From NCBI GenBank assembly GCA_964499285.1, contig CAZCLA010000033.1:1-30949 (forward strand): a DNA stretch of 30,949 bases, written 5' to 3'. A program made the translations under genes and the position numbers. Shown here piece by piece: positions 15,471 through 22,857 of the stretch (positions within the stretch are counted from its first letter, which is position 1; each line of letters starts with the position of its first letter). This DNA comes from JAGFIY01 sp964499285 (GTDB taxonomy: Bacteria; Bacteroidota; Ignavibacteria; Ignavibacteriales; Melioribacteraceae). Below the pieces are notes generated by a model. It worked only from the letters and a program-made list of their open reading frames with translations, ran no database searches and was not told where the DNA came from.

Positions 15471-16595
15471 ATGATTTCGCAAAACGAAATATTCTTGAAG
15501 TATCTTCCGCAAAGGGATGTTGTATTTGTTCTTGGTGCAGGAGCTTCACATCCGGACGGAGTTCCTCTTCAACGGCATCTTCTGCCGATGATCCTTTCGG
15601 GAGACTATCCTGAAATACTAAATTCTGAAATAGGCAAAAAAGTTATCGAATTCATAAATGATAATTTTACTTACGATCCACAAAATCATTTCTTTCCTCA
15701 GTTTGAAGCAGTGTTTGGTTTCTTGGATTATTTCATCTTGGAAAATGAAAGTCTCAGCGCAAAGTACACACACTCAGAATTGGTTACCATAAAAGAATAT
15801 CTTATTAAACTGATTCATTATGTTGTTGACTTAAGCACCAACAAAAAAAGCGCTGTTTATGGAAAGTTTTGGGATGTCGTAACTAAGTATAACAGAAACA
15901 TATCTATAATAACTCTTAACTACGATACACTTTTGGAACAAGCTTTTGATCCTTTATTTAAGAAAGTTGGCTATATTGATTACTGTACTCATCTTATGAA
16001 TTATGTTCAAAGGCCGGAATTAAAAAGCTATAACTTTTGGATTAATCCACGAGAACCAGTTTTATTAAATCAAGAAGATAATCCCGCCGCATTCAAAATC
16101 GTTAAAGTGCATGGAAGTCTTAACTGGAAATACTGCAACTGCTGTAATCAGCTTTTGCTTACACCGTGGGACAGAAAAATCGACTTGAACAAAGGTAAAC
16201 TTCTCGGCTACACTTACCCCGATCTTAAAGAATATGAATATACTTGTCCGCTTGACGGAACAGATTTTGAAACACTTATTATGCCGCCGTCTTTCATGAA
16301 ATCATTGAGAGTTCCGGTGATATCGCAGCTCTTCAATGAAGCATCAAGAGAAATCCGTTCAACACGAAAGGTGGTTTTTGTGGGATACTCTCTCTCGAAT
16401 GCGGATGTTCATATTAAAGCATTGTTTAAGAAGCACCTTGATGATAATGTTGAAGTAGTAGTAATAAATACAAGACGAGAGGAAAGTTTAAAGGCAAGAT
16501 ATAGAACTTTAAGCAGCAACATCAAATTTTTACGACGATCTTTCCAAGAATTGGTTGAAGATGAAGAACTTATGAAAGAATTATTAACAACTTAA
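15471..16595 (+). CDS. SIR2-like domain protein, probable NAD-binding
   Basis: A 374-residue single-domain protein of the SIR2_2 type. The Rossmann nucleotide loop GAGAS is at 22-26. TLNYDTLLE (148-156) supplies the Asn150 used by sirtuin-type enzymes, and KVHGSLNW (212-219) the catalytic-position His214. A cysteine cluster, Cys222, Cys224, Cys225 and Cys259, may form a zinc ribbon, and GYSLSNAD (305-312) is the usual C-terminal motif. Proteins of this group include deacylases and NAD-cleaving effectors of phage defence. The active residues are intact, but no effector partner or second defence gene is visible. It starts after the rsmG terminator with no obvious ribosome site. A DinB-fold gene follows after 17 bases. 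Confidence 0.82.
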   Translation: MISQNEIFLKYLPQRDVVFVLGAGASHPDGVPLQRHLLPMILSGDYPEILNSEIGKKVIEFINDNFTYDPQNHFFPQFEAVFGFLDYFILENESLSAKYTHSELVTIKEYLIKLIHYVVDLSTNKKSAVYGKFWDVVTKYNRNISIITLNYDTLLEQAFDPLFKKVGYIDYCTHLMNYVQRPELKSYNFWINPREPVLLNQEDNPAAFKIVKVHGSLNWKYCNCCNQLLLTPWDRKIDLNKGKLLGYTYPDLKEYEYTCPLDGTDFETLIMPPSFMKSLRVPVISQLFNEASREIRSTRKVVFVGYSLSNADVHIKALFKKHLDDNVEVVVINTRREESLKARYRTLSSNIKFLRRSFQELVEDEELMKELLTT

Positions 16596-16612
16596 TAGCT
16601 ATAAATTTTTAT

Positions 16613-17137
16613 ATGTTAAATTACCCCCAAAAAGATGAATGCCCGGATTATTATCAACCGTATATTGAAAAAACAAAGAACAAGGATATACTCGTCTTAC
16701 TCTCTGAGAATATGGAAGAGCTTTCGAGGCTGTTGAAAAATTTATCCGATAAAGATGCTTTGTTTGCATATGATCAAGGGAAATGGACAATCAAAGAACT
16801 ATTGGGACATTTAATAGATGCAGAATTGATCCTCGGCACCCGGGCTTTGCGATTTGCGCGGCTGGATAAAACCGATCTGCCTCAGTACGATCATGATGAT
16901 TATGTAAAAAACGGAGAGTTCAACAAACTACCGCTTGCCGATCTTATAGAACAGATTTTTCATATAAGGAAGGCAAATATTCTTCTTTTTAAAAACCTCA
17001 GCGATAATGTTCTGCTTAGAAAAGGAACTTCCGGCGGGAAAACTTTTACTGTAAGAAGTTTGATCTATATTATAGCAGGACATCATCAGCACCATCTTGA
17101 AGTGCTTAAGGAAAAATATCTGCCGCGGTTGACTTAG
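16613..17137 (+). CDS. DinB-superfamily metal-binding protein
   Basis: A 174-residue four-helix-bundle protein of the DinB/YfiT type. The expected metal ligands are visible as His66 (GHLIDAE) and the pair His157 and His161 in the GHHQHHLEVL motif. The spacing WTIKELLGHL before the first His is typical. Members include thiol transferases (bacillithiol or mycothiol S-transferases) and many of unknown substrate; none of these can be chosen here. It lies 17 bases after the SIR2-like gene and may share its transcript. It ends seven bases from the stop of the convergent aldo/keto reductase, with no hairpin between. Confidence 0.85.
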   Translation: MLNYPQKDECPDYYQPYIEKTKNKDILVLLSENMEELSRLLKNLSDKDALFAYDQGKWTIKELLGHLIDAELILGTRALRFARLDKTDLPQYDHDDYVKNGEFNKLPLADLIEQIFHIRKANILLFKNLSDNVLLRKGTSGGKTFTVRSLIYIIAGHHQHHLEVLKEKYLPRLT

Positions 17138-17144
17138 TTGTAGC

Positions 17145-18089
17145 TTATTCAAACATTCGAAAATCTTCACTGTCCAACGAAATTTTGTAAGCTTTAAAAA
17201 CTTCGGAAACTTGATTGGCATTCCTTGCTCCGACAATTGCTGCCGTCACATTCGGATTGCTCAACGTCCAGGCAATTGCAATTTCTCCTGGATGAGCCTT
17301 GTATTTTTCCGCAACAGCTTTCATCTTTGCAACAGTTGCAAAATTTTCAGAAAGCTTCGGTTCGTTGAACATTTTTGATTTTTTTCTCCAATCATCATCT
17401 GGAAGATTAGCAATTCTTTCCCGCGTCATTTTCCCGGTTAGCAGTCCCGATCCCATTGGAGAATAAATTATTGTTCCAATGTTTCTTTCTTTGCAGTAAG
17501 GCAGCACTTCTCCTTCATATTTTCTGTTTATCAAATTGTAAGGCGGCTGAAGAGAAGTTACGGGAGCAATTTTCTCGCATATTTCAAGTTGTTCCACATT
17601 AAAATTTGAAACGCCGGCATAACGAATTTTTCCTTCTTCTTTCAATTTCTGCATCATTTCCCAAGCCCCTTTTATTTCGTCGTTGTTGTCAAATGGAGGC
17701 CAGTGTATTTGATAAAGGTCGATTACGTCTATCTTCAATCTTTTTAAACTATTCTCACATTCTTGCTTAATTGATTCGGGATCATGACTCCTTTTTACGT
17801 TTCCAGCGTTGTCCCAAACCAGAGAACATTTTGTAAAGACATAGGGATTTTCTCCTGAATACTCTCTTAAAGTTTCGGCAACAATTTCTTCTGAATGTCC
17901 AAGTCCATAAACTGCAGCAGTATCAATCCAGTTTACACCCATATCCAGAGCTTTTATTATAGCCTCTTTTGAATATTTGTCGTTTTGAACTCCCCAGCCG
18001 AATTCCCAACCGGAACCACCAATTGCCCAAGCTCCGTAACCAATTTCAGATATTTCAAGATCGGAATTTCCAAGTAATTTCATTTTCAT
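17145..18089 (-). CDS. Aldo/keto reductase
   Basis: NADPH-dependent oxidoreductase with a TIM barrel, 314 aa, of the general-stress YhdN/IolS-like branch. The catalytic tetrad is complete: Asp56 (NWIDTA), Tyr61 (AVYG), Lys87 (VFTKC) and His129 (YQIHW). The motif GAWAIGGSGWEFGWG near residues 19-33 is typical of this branch. The start ATG has GGAG five bases upstream; a second ATG six bases later is less well placed. The gene stands alone, divergent from the TrpF-like gene. The substrate is unknown. Confidence 0.93.
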   Translation of the reverse strand: MKMKLLGNSDLEISEIGYGAWAIGGSGWEFGWGVQNDKYSKEAIIKALDMGVNWIDTAAVYGLGHSEEIVAETLREYSGENPYVFTKCSLVWDNAGNVKRSHDPESIKQECENSLKRLKIDVIDLYQIHWPPFDNNDEIKGAWEMMQKLKEEGKIRYAGVSNFNVEQLEICEKIAPVTSLQPPYNLINRKYEGEVLPYCKERNIGTIIYSPMGSGLLTGKMTRERIANLPDDDWRKKSKMFNEPKLSENFATVAKMKAVAEKYKAHPGEIAIAWTLSNPNVTAAIVGARNANQVSEVFKAYKISLDSEDFRMFE

Positions 18090-18169
18090 TTTATCTCCGC
18101 TAAATTGAACAAGTTATTGCATAATGATAAATAGTAAGCATAAAATCAAATCAGAAAAGATATTTAACT

Positions 18170-18177
18170 TATATTTG
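18170..18177 (+). promoter_or_regulatory. Possible -7 element of the TrpF-like gene
   Basis: TATATTTG matches TAnnTTTG exactly, but I find no TTTG about 20 bases upstream. If used, transcription would begin within a few bases of the ATG, giving an almost leaderless mRNA. Confidence 0.35.
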
Positions 18178-18187
18178 TTTGTTGATC

Positions 18188-18868
18188 ATGAATATTTTTG
18201 ATAAAAGAATGATTCAAGTTGCAGGCGTAATCGATCAAGCTGAAGCAAATCTTCTAATTGATTGCGGTGTAAAATTCATAGGCTTTCCGCTTCGTCTTCC
18301 TATAAACAAGGAAGATCTTTCCGAAGATGATGCGAGAAAAATTATCTTGACATTCCCTAATGATGTAAAGGCAGTGCTTATAACCTATCTGAACAAGGCA
18401 AAGGATGTTCTTGAATTATCAGAATTTTTAAAAGCAAATCATGTACAGCTTCACGGTGATATAAGTGCAGATGAATTAATAATCTTGAAAGAAAAAAATA
18501 AACAAATTAAGATTCTTAAAAGTATAGTTATCGGCAAGGATGATGTTGAGTACAGCCTAAAAACTTTTTCGAGCCTTGTAGATTTTTTTATTACTGATAC
18601 ATTTGATCCAAAATCCGGGGCAACCGGAGCGACGGGGAAAACTCACAATTGGGATGTAAGCAAGAGAATTGTACAAAAATCACCTTTGCCGGTTGTACTT
18701 GCCGGAGGATTGAATCACAAAAATGTGGCAGAAGCTGTTAAACATGTGAAACCGTTTGGCGTTGATGTACACACTGGGGTCGAGAATAATTCAAGAAGAA
18801 AATCACGAGAACTACTTATGAAGTTCATTGCCGAGACAAATAAAGCTTTTAATGAAATAGGGGAATAA
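18188..18868 (+). CDS. TrpF-like (phosphoribosylanthranilate isomerase-like) barrel protein
   Basis: A 226-residue beta/alpha barrel that follows the PRAI (TrpF) pattern: VQLHG at 86-90, Asp137 in FITD where the general acid sits, GATGKTHNW at 147-155, LAGGL at 171-175 and GVDVHTGVE at 191-199. The first strand reads IQVAG where true isomerases have K-x-CG, so the catalytic Cys is Ala12. No other trp gene is nearby. It is therefore a paralogue that keeps the phosphate and sugar-binding framework but probably has another activity. The ATG chosen has no Shine-Dalgarno sequence, and two TTG codons lie in frame just upstream. The next gene's ATG follows its stop directly. Confidence 0.8.
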   Translation: MNIFDKRMIQVAGVIDQAEANLLIDCGVKFIGFPLRLPINKEDLSEDDARKIILTFPNDVKAVLITYLNKAKDVLELSEFLKANHVQLHGDISADELIILKEKNKQIKILKSIVIGKDDVEYSLKTFSSLVDFFITDTFDPKSGATGATGKTHNWDVSKRIVQKSPLPVVLAGGLNHKNVAEAVKHVKPFGVDVHTGVENNSRRKSRELLMKFIAETNKAFNEIGE

Positions 18869-19309
18869 ATGAAATATGAGTTAAGAAAAGATCAATATTT
18901 AATAAGCACAGACAAAACTTTGCTTAAGAAAGCTCTAATCCATGAATTTCTAACAAAAAGTTACTGGGCAAAGGGAATTTCTCAAAACATTGTTGAAAAA
19001 ACTATTGAAAATTCTATCTGCTTTGGAGTTTATAAAAATATTGAACAAGTGGGCTATGCAAGAGTAATTACGGATTATACTACATTCGGTTACATCGCGG
19101 ATGTTTTTATTATTGAGTCGCACCGCAAAAAAGGTTTATCTAAGTGGCTTATGCGTGCAATTCTTGATCATCCTGAACTTCAAGGATTCAGAAGATGGAT
19201 GCTTGCCACAAAAGATGCTCATTCTCTATATGAACAATTCGGATTTACTTCATTAAAAAATCCGGGTCAGTTTATGGAGCTTCATAACAAAGCTCTGAGC
19301 TTATATTGA
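18869..19309 (+). CDS. GNAT-family N-acetyltransferase
   Basis: A 146-residue acetyl-CoA-dependent acetyltransferase. The cofactor-binding motif A is HRKKGLSKWLM at 85-95 (Arg86-x-x-Gly89-x-Ser91 in the usual R/Q-x-x-G-x-G/A position), preceded by the strand IADVFIIE and followed by the LYEQFGF segment near 125, which is typical of the family. The acceptor is unknown. The ATG comes directly after the TAA of the TrpF-like gene (TAAATG), so translation is very likely coupled. The tail FMELHNKAL suggests the single-domain group often annotated as acetylating small molecules. Confidence 0.85.
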   Translation: MKYELRKDQYLISTDKTLLKKALIHEFLTKSYWAKGISQNIVEKTIENSICFGVYKNIEQVGYARVITDYTTFGYIADVFIIESHRKKGLSKWLMRAILDHPELQGFRRWMLATKDAHSLYEQFGFTSLKNPGQFMELHNKALSLY

Positions 19310-19375
19310 TTCTTAAAAAAGTTAGACTGTTTTTTTATAATTTATTAGTTAACAATAATTTTTGCGGAAGGAAAA

Positions 19376-20524
19376 ATGAAACTTAAGTTTATCATCATTG
19401 CTGCTTTCATGAACTTTTTGATGATTACAGCATGCGCACAGAGCAATATTAGAGAGGTAAAAATAGTGGTTGAAGCAGAAGGTGTAGAAAAGGGAGAAAC
19501 TGTATTTATCGCAGGAAACAACGAACAGTTCGGTAATTGGATGCCGGATGCTGTAAGTCTTGAAAACAATGAAAATCTCTGGGAAAAAACTTTCGAGTTC
19601 CTCAAAGGAGAAATCCTGGAATTCAAAATAACCAAAGGCAGCTGGGACAAAGAAGCATTAACTGATGATAACCAAGTTCCAAACAATTACATATTTAAAG
19701 TCAATACGGATACCACGGTTCATTTACAGATAACTAAATGGAAAGGTCGGGATCCAATATCCGGCGGCTTTATGGGGCAGATAACCGGAACAGTTGAATA
19801 TCATAAAAATTTCGAAATGGAAGGGCTGCGTCCTCGAGATATAATTGTTTGGCTTCCTCCGGATTATTTTGATAAATCAGCAAAAAGATATCCCGTCCTT
19901 TATATGCATGACGGACAAAATATTGTTGATCCCAACACAAGTTCTTTCGGAATTGATTGGCAGATAGACGAGACTGCGGACAGTCTCATCCGTTCACAGG
20001 AAATTGAACCGTTCATTCTGGTTGGAATCAACAACACGGCCGATAGGTTTTTCGATTATTCTCCGGGGGAAAAAGGAACGGCATATATGAATCTGATTGT
20101 TGATAAAATTAAACCATTCATCGACAGTAATTATAAAACCCATCCCGGTCGAGAAAATACTGCCGTGGGAGGATCATCTATGGGCGGATTGATTTCGTTT
20201 ATGATTGCATGGAAATATCCCGAAGTTTTTTCAAAAGCAATCTGCATGTCGCCGGCATTTAAGATCAACCAAGTAGATTATGTGAAAGAAGTGAAAAGCA
20301 GCAACGAGGAAAAAAAAGATATTGTTTTATACATTGATAACGGCGGAGTGGGTTTGGAAGAAACTCTTCAGCCGGGCATTGATGAGATGCTGCAAACTCT
20401 TAAAGAAATAGGTTATGAGGAGGGAAAGGATTTCGTTTGGATAAAAGATAACGAAGCGGAACACAACGAACCTGCTTGGGCGAGAAGAATGCACATTCCG
20501 TTAACAATGTTATTCGGCAAATAA
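19376..20524 (+). CDS. Lipoprotein esterase with N-terminal starch-binding-like (CBM20-type) module
   Basis: A 382-residue predicted lipoprotein. The lipobox ITAC gives lipidation at Cys20, followed by A-Q, so it is probably envelope-anchored. Residues 28-120 resemble a CBM20/48-type beta module (VFIAGNNEQFGNW, 43-55). Residues about 140-380 form a putative esterase D-type alpha/beta hydrolase: YMHDGQN (176-182), nucleophile Ser268 in GGSSMGG, an acid probably at Asp321, and His363. Relatives hydrolyse feruloyl, acetyl or siderophore esters; the binding module favours a polysaccharide-linked ester, but this is inference. A good AAGGA site lies upstream of the ATG. The next gene starts directly after its stop. 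Confidence 0.82.
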   Translation: MKLKFIIIAAFMNFLMITACAQSNIREVKIVVEAEGVEKGETVFIAGNNEQFGNWMPDAVSLENNENLWEKTFEFLKGEILEFKITKGSWDKEALTDDNQVPNNYIFKVNTDTTVHLQITKWKGRDPISGGFMGQITGTVEYHKNFEMEGLRPRDIIVWLPPDYFDKSAKRYPVLYMHDGQNIVDPNTSSFGIDWQIDETADSLIRSQEIEPFILVGINNTADRFFDYSPGEKGTAYMNLIVDKIKPFIDSNYKTHPGRENTAVGGSSMGGLISFMIAWKYPEVFSKAICMSPAFKINQVDYVKEVKSSNEEKKDIVLYIDNGGVGLEETLQPGIDEMLQTLKEIGYEEGKDFVWIKDNEAEHNEPAWARRMHIPLTMLFGK

Positions 20525-21022
20525 ATGAAACTGTTATCAAAAAATCTTGAATTGGAATTACTTGATAGCGAAAACTCAATTATAAATGAGATTGCCGAGG
20601 ATTCCGAAGATCTTTTCAATATGAGTGAAGTGTGGCTGTATCCAAAAGGAACACCGACACAAATGATATTTTCTGTCAAAAAGGATGGAAAGCTAATCGG
20701 CGAATTGAAATTTCGAAACATCAGGTGGTTTAATAGAAAAGCTGAACTTAGCATCATTCTAAAAAAAGAAGAACAGAATAAAGGCACAGGCACGGAAGTC
20801 ATAAAGACAGTAATTGAATATGCTTTCTTTAAAATGAATCTTCACCGGCTCGAAGCAGAAGTTATCGAAACTAATGCTGCTTCAAGAAAGTTGGTGGAAA
20901 ATTTTGGATTCAAAAAAGAAGGCGTTCTTCGTGAAGCTAAATTTCAAAACGGCAAGTTTATAAATATTTATAGATACGGTCTTTTAAGATCGGAGTACAA
21001 TAAACAAGGAAGCAAAAAATGA
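20525..21022 (+). CDS. GNAT-family acetyltransferase, RimJ/RimL-like
   Basis: A 165-residue acetyltransferase of the RimJ/RimL type (Acetyltransf_3). The acetyl-CoA loop is QNKGTG at 84-89 and the conserved late motif is NAASRKLVENFGF (117-129), where family members often carry N-x-x-S. Members acetylate protein N-termini or small amines such as spermidine; the substrate is not evident here. The ATG follows the esterase stop without a gap (TAAATG), and its own stop overlaps the PhzF-family start (ATGA). It therefore sits in the middle of a coupled three-gene unit. Confidence 0.85.
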   Translation: MKLLSKNLELELLDSENSIINEIAEDSEDLFNMSEVWLYPKGTPTQMIFSVKKDGKLIGELKFRNIRWFNRKAELSIILKKEEQNKGTGTEVIKTVIEYAFFKMNLHRLEAEVIETNAASRKLVENFGFKKEGVLREAKFQNGKFINIYRYGLLRSEYNKQGSKK

Positions 21023-21801
21023 AATTAACGATGTATCAGGTTGATGCGTTTACGGAAAAAGTCTTTACAGGGAATCCGGCAGCTGTTGTGCCGCTGAAAA
21101 AATGGCTCCCGCAAAAAACAATGTTGAAAATAGCTGCCGAGAATAATCTTTCCGAAACAGCTTTCTTCGTTAAAAGAGGAAAGGATTATCATATAAGGTG
21201 GATGACTCCCGCTGTGGAGGTTCCTCTTTGCGGACACGCAACGTTAGCCTCAGCGTTTGTTATTTTTAATTATCTAGACAAACGGGTTAAGAAAATATCC
21301 TTCAAATCAAAAAGCGGAAAGCTTTCGGTTGAAAAAGATAAGAACTTGATTAAGCTTAATTTTCCTTCTCGTAATCCGGTTAAGAAAAATGCTCCTTTAA
21401 GTCTTCTGCTTGGATTAAAAATGAGACCAGAAGAGGTTTATTATTCTGAAGGCTATTATTTGGTTGTTTATAAATCAGAAAAAGATGTTTTTTCTATTAC
21501 TCCGGATTTTAATGAATTGTTGAAATTAAAATCGTCCGAAGTAATAGTAACAGCACCGGGAACCCGATCAGATTTTGCTTCGCGTATGTTTGCACCCGGG
21601 GTCGGCATAAACGAAGATCCGGTGACAGGTTCCGCTCATACAATTTTAACTCCATATTGGTCGAAGCGATTGAACAAAAAAGAACTGAAGGCTTTTCAAG
21701 TTTCGAAACGGGGCGGAGAATTGCAGTGTAGAGATTTGGGCACCCGAACAGAAATCGCGGGAAAAGCCGTGCTCTATCTTAAAGGCGATATATACATTTA
21801 A
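21019..21801 (+). CDS. PhzF-family isomerase/epimerase-like protein
   Basis: A 260-residue protein of the PhzF group (diaminopimelate-epimerase fold, two similar halves). Conserved pieces: VDAFT (8-12), GNPAAV (18-23), SETAFF with the catalytic-position Glu46, CGHATLA (71-77), and INEDPVTGSAH in the second half. PhzF of phenazine producers isomerises trans-2,3-dihydro-3-hydroxyanthranilate, but most members outside phenazine clusters have unknown substrates, and no phenazine genes are present. It overlaps the preceding acetyltransferase by 4 bp. Shorter than some members (about 280-300), but all core motifs are there. Confidence 0.9.
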   Translation: MKLTMYQVDAFTEKVFTGNPAAVVPLKKWLPQKTMLKIAAENNLSETAFFVKRGKDYHIRWMTPAVEVPLCGHATLASAFVIFNYLDKRVKKISFKSKSGKLSVEKDKNLIKLNFPSRNPVKKNAPLSLLLGLKMRPEEVYYSEGYYLVVYKSEKDVFSITPDFNELLKLKSSEVIVTAPGTRSDFASRMFAPGVGINEDPVTGSAHTILTPYWSKRLNKKELKAFQVSKRGGELQCRDLGTRTEIAGKAVLYLKGDIYI

Positions 21802-21831
21802 CTGCTGATTATTATCTTATTTTTTTGTTTA

Positions 21832-21853
21832 TTGTTTTCGTTTGGCAAAACAA
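21832..21853. promoter_or_regulatory. Inverted repeat before the signalling cassette
   Basis: TTGTTTT (21832-21838) and AAAACAA (21847-21853) are perfect 7-bp arms around an 8-bp spacer, ending 20 bases before the first gene of the five-gene cassette. The size and geometry suit a dimeric regulator, but AT-rich DNA produces such repeats by chance. Confidence 0.3.
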
Positions 21854-21873
21854 CTTAAAATCGGGAGAGAAAG

Positions 21874-22857
21874 TTGAAAACAAGGCGTCGCGAAAAACTT
21901 TTTTTGCTTGTTTTGTCTCTCATATTTATTAATAATTGTGAGGCTCCTCGCAACAATCCACTCGATCCGCAAAATGAAGATAATCAGCTAGCTCAATTGA
22001 CAGGAACGGTTCAAACAGAGAGCATTCCGCATACACCGCTCAATTCGGTAATCGTCAAATGGAACCACGGCAGAAACATAACCACCACTGACTCTCAGGG
22101 ACTGTTCTTCTTTGACAACATTAACAGAGAAGACGGATGGCTGCATTTTGAGAGGGAAAATTATGTTGATGACTCAATTTTTATAAGATGGAACGAAGAG
22201 AAGCAGATTAATAAGCTTATATCTCTTAATCATCGCCCGATTATAGATTCGATTAATTTTTACAGTATTGTCGAACATCGTTATCCATCGGAAAAAAGAT
22301 TTAAAGCAGAAATAATGCTGAGGATTTCGGATAATGATAACGACACAGACACGGTGTTTGTTACTAATCCAACCCTTGGTTTTTCATCACCTATGGATTT
22401 TAACGCTGCGACAAAATTTTTCTTGAAATCTTTGTCGCTTTCCGATTTAGGAATTGAATCATTAAATGAAATAATCGGAAGAGATTTTGAAATTCTAGTT
22501 AAGGATAACAGCGGAAGATTGTTCAATCTCGGCGGAACAAATATTAAACGGATTATAAACGAAGAAATACAGATTATTTCGCCGATTAATAATGACACTT
22601 TAACATATCTTCCTTTCTTAAATTGGAAAAGGTTTTTGCCGGGATTTCAATTTACATATCTCGCTCAAATTTATACAAACGATATTATTCCCGAATTGGT
22701 TTGGCAAAAAACATTTTCATCCGAGGAAATTCAATATCAAATAGATTCGCATATTGAGAACGGTGATTATTTTTGGGTTATCTGGTGCATCGACGAATTT
22801 TATAATCAAAGCAAATCGAAACCGGCTAGTTTTGTGCTTAATCTGGAAATTCCATGA
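21874..22857 (+). CDS. Predicted lipoprotein with carboxypeptidase-regulatory-like fold
   Basis: 327 residues. The start is TTG, chosen because GGGAG lies six bases upstream and the N-terminus then gives a basic, hydrophobic leader ending in Cys22 (FINNC). The lipobox is unusual with Asn at -2 and -1. A stretch beginning NNPLDPQN is typical of Ignavibacteria surface lipoproteins. Residues about 40-100 look like a CarboxypepD_reg beta sandwich (LTGTVQ, TTTDSQGLFFFDNI). The rest is beta-rich, and its C-terminal part (NWKRFLPGFQ, YFWVIWCID) resembles a fibronectin-like sandwich. No enzymatic motif is seen. Its stop overlaps the start of the sigma-54 activator (ATGA), so it belongs to the cassette and may be the envelope sensor or a ligand-binding part; this is inferred. 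Confidence 0.72.
   Translation: MKTRRREKLFLLVLSLIFINNCEAPRNNPLDPQNEDNQLAQLTGTVQTESIPHTPLNSVIVKWNHGRNITTTDSQGLFFFDNINREDGWLHFERENYVDDSIFIRWNEEKQINKLISLNHRPIIDSINFYSIVEHRYPSEKRFKAEIMLRISDNDNDTDTVFVTNPTLGFSSPMDFNAATKFFLKSLSLSDLGIESLNEIIGRDFEILVKDNSGRLFNLGGTNIKRIINEEIQIISPINNDTLTYLPFLNWKRFLPGFQFTYLAQIYTNDIIPELVWQKTFSSEEIQYQIDSHIENGDYFWVIWCIDEFYNQSKSKPASFVLNLEIP

Noticed and set aside
20413..20802. Long open frame on the - strand
   Set aside because: It lies inside the esterase and acetyltransferase genes, which have clear family motifs. Other antisense frames, such as those within clpB and mnmG, are rejected for the same reason.
21019..21801. Phenazine biosynthesis gene
   Set aside because: PhzF-family proteins are widespread, and no other phenazine gene is present.
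21842..21857. Sigma-54 promoter TTGGCA before the signalling cassette
   Set aside because: No GC at the required distance for the -12 element.
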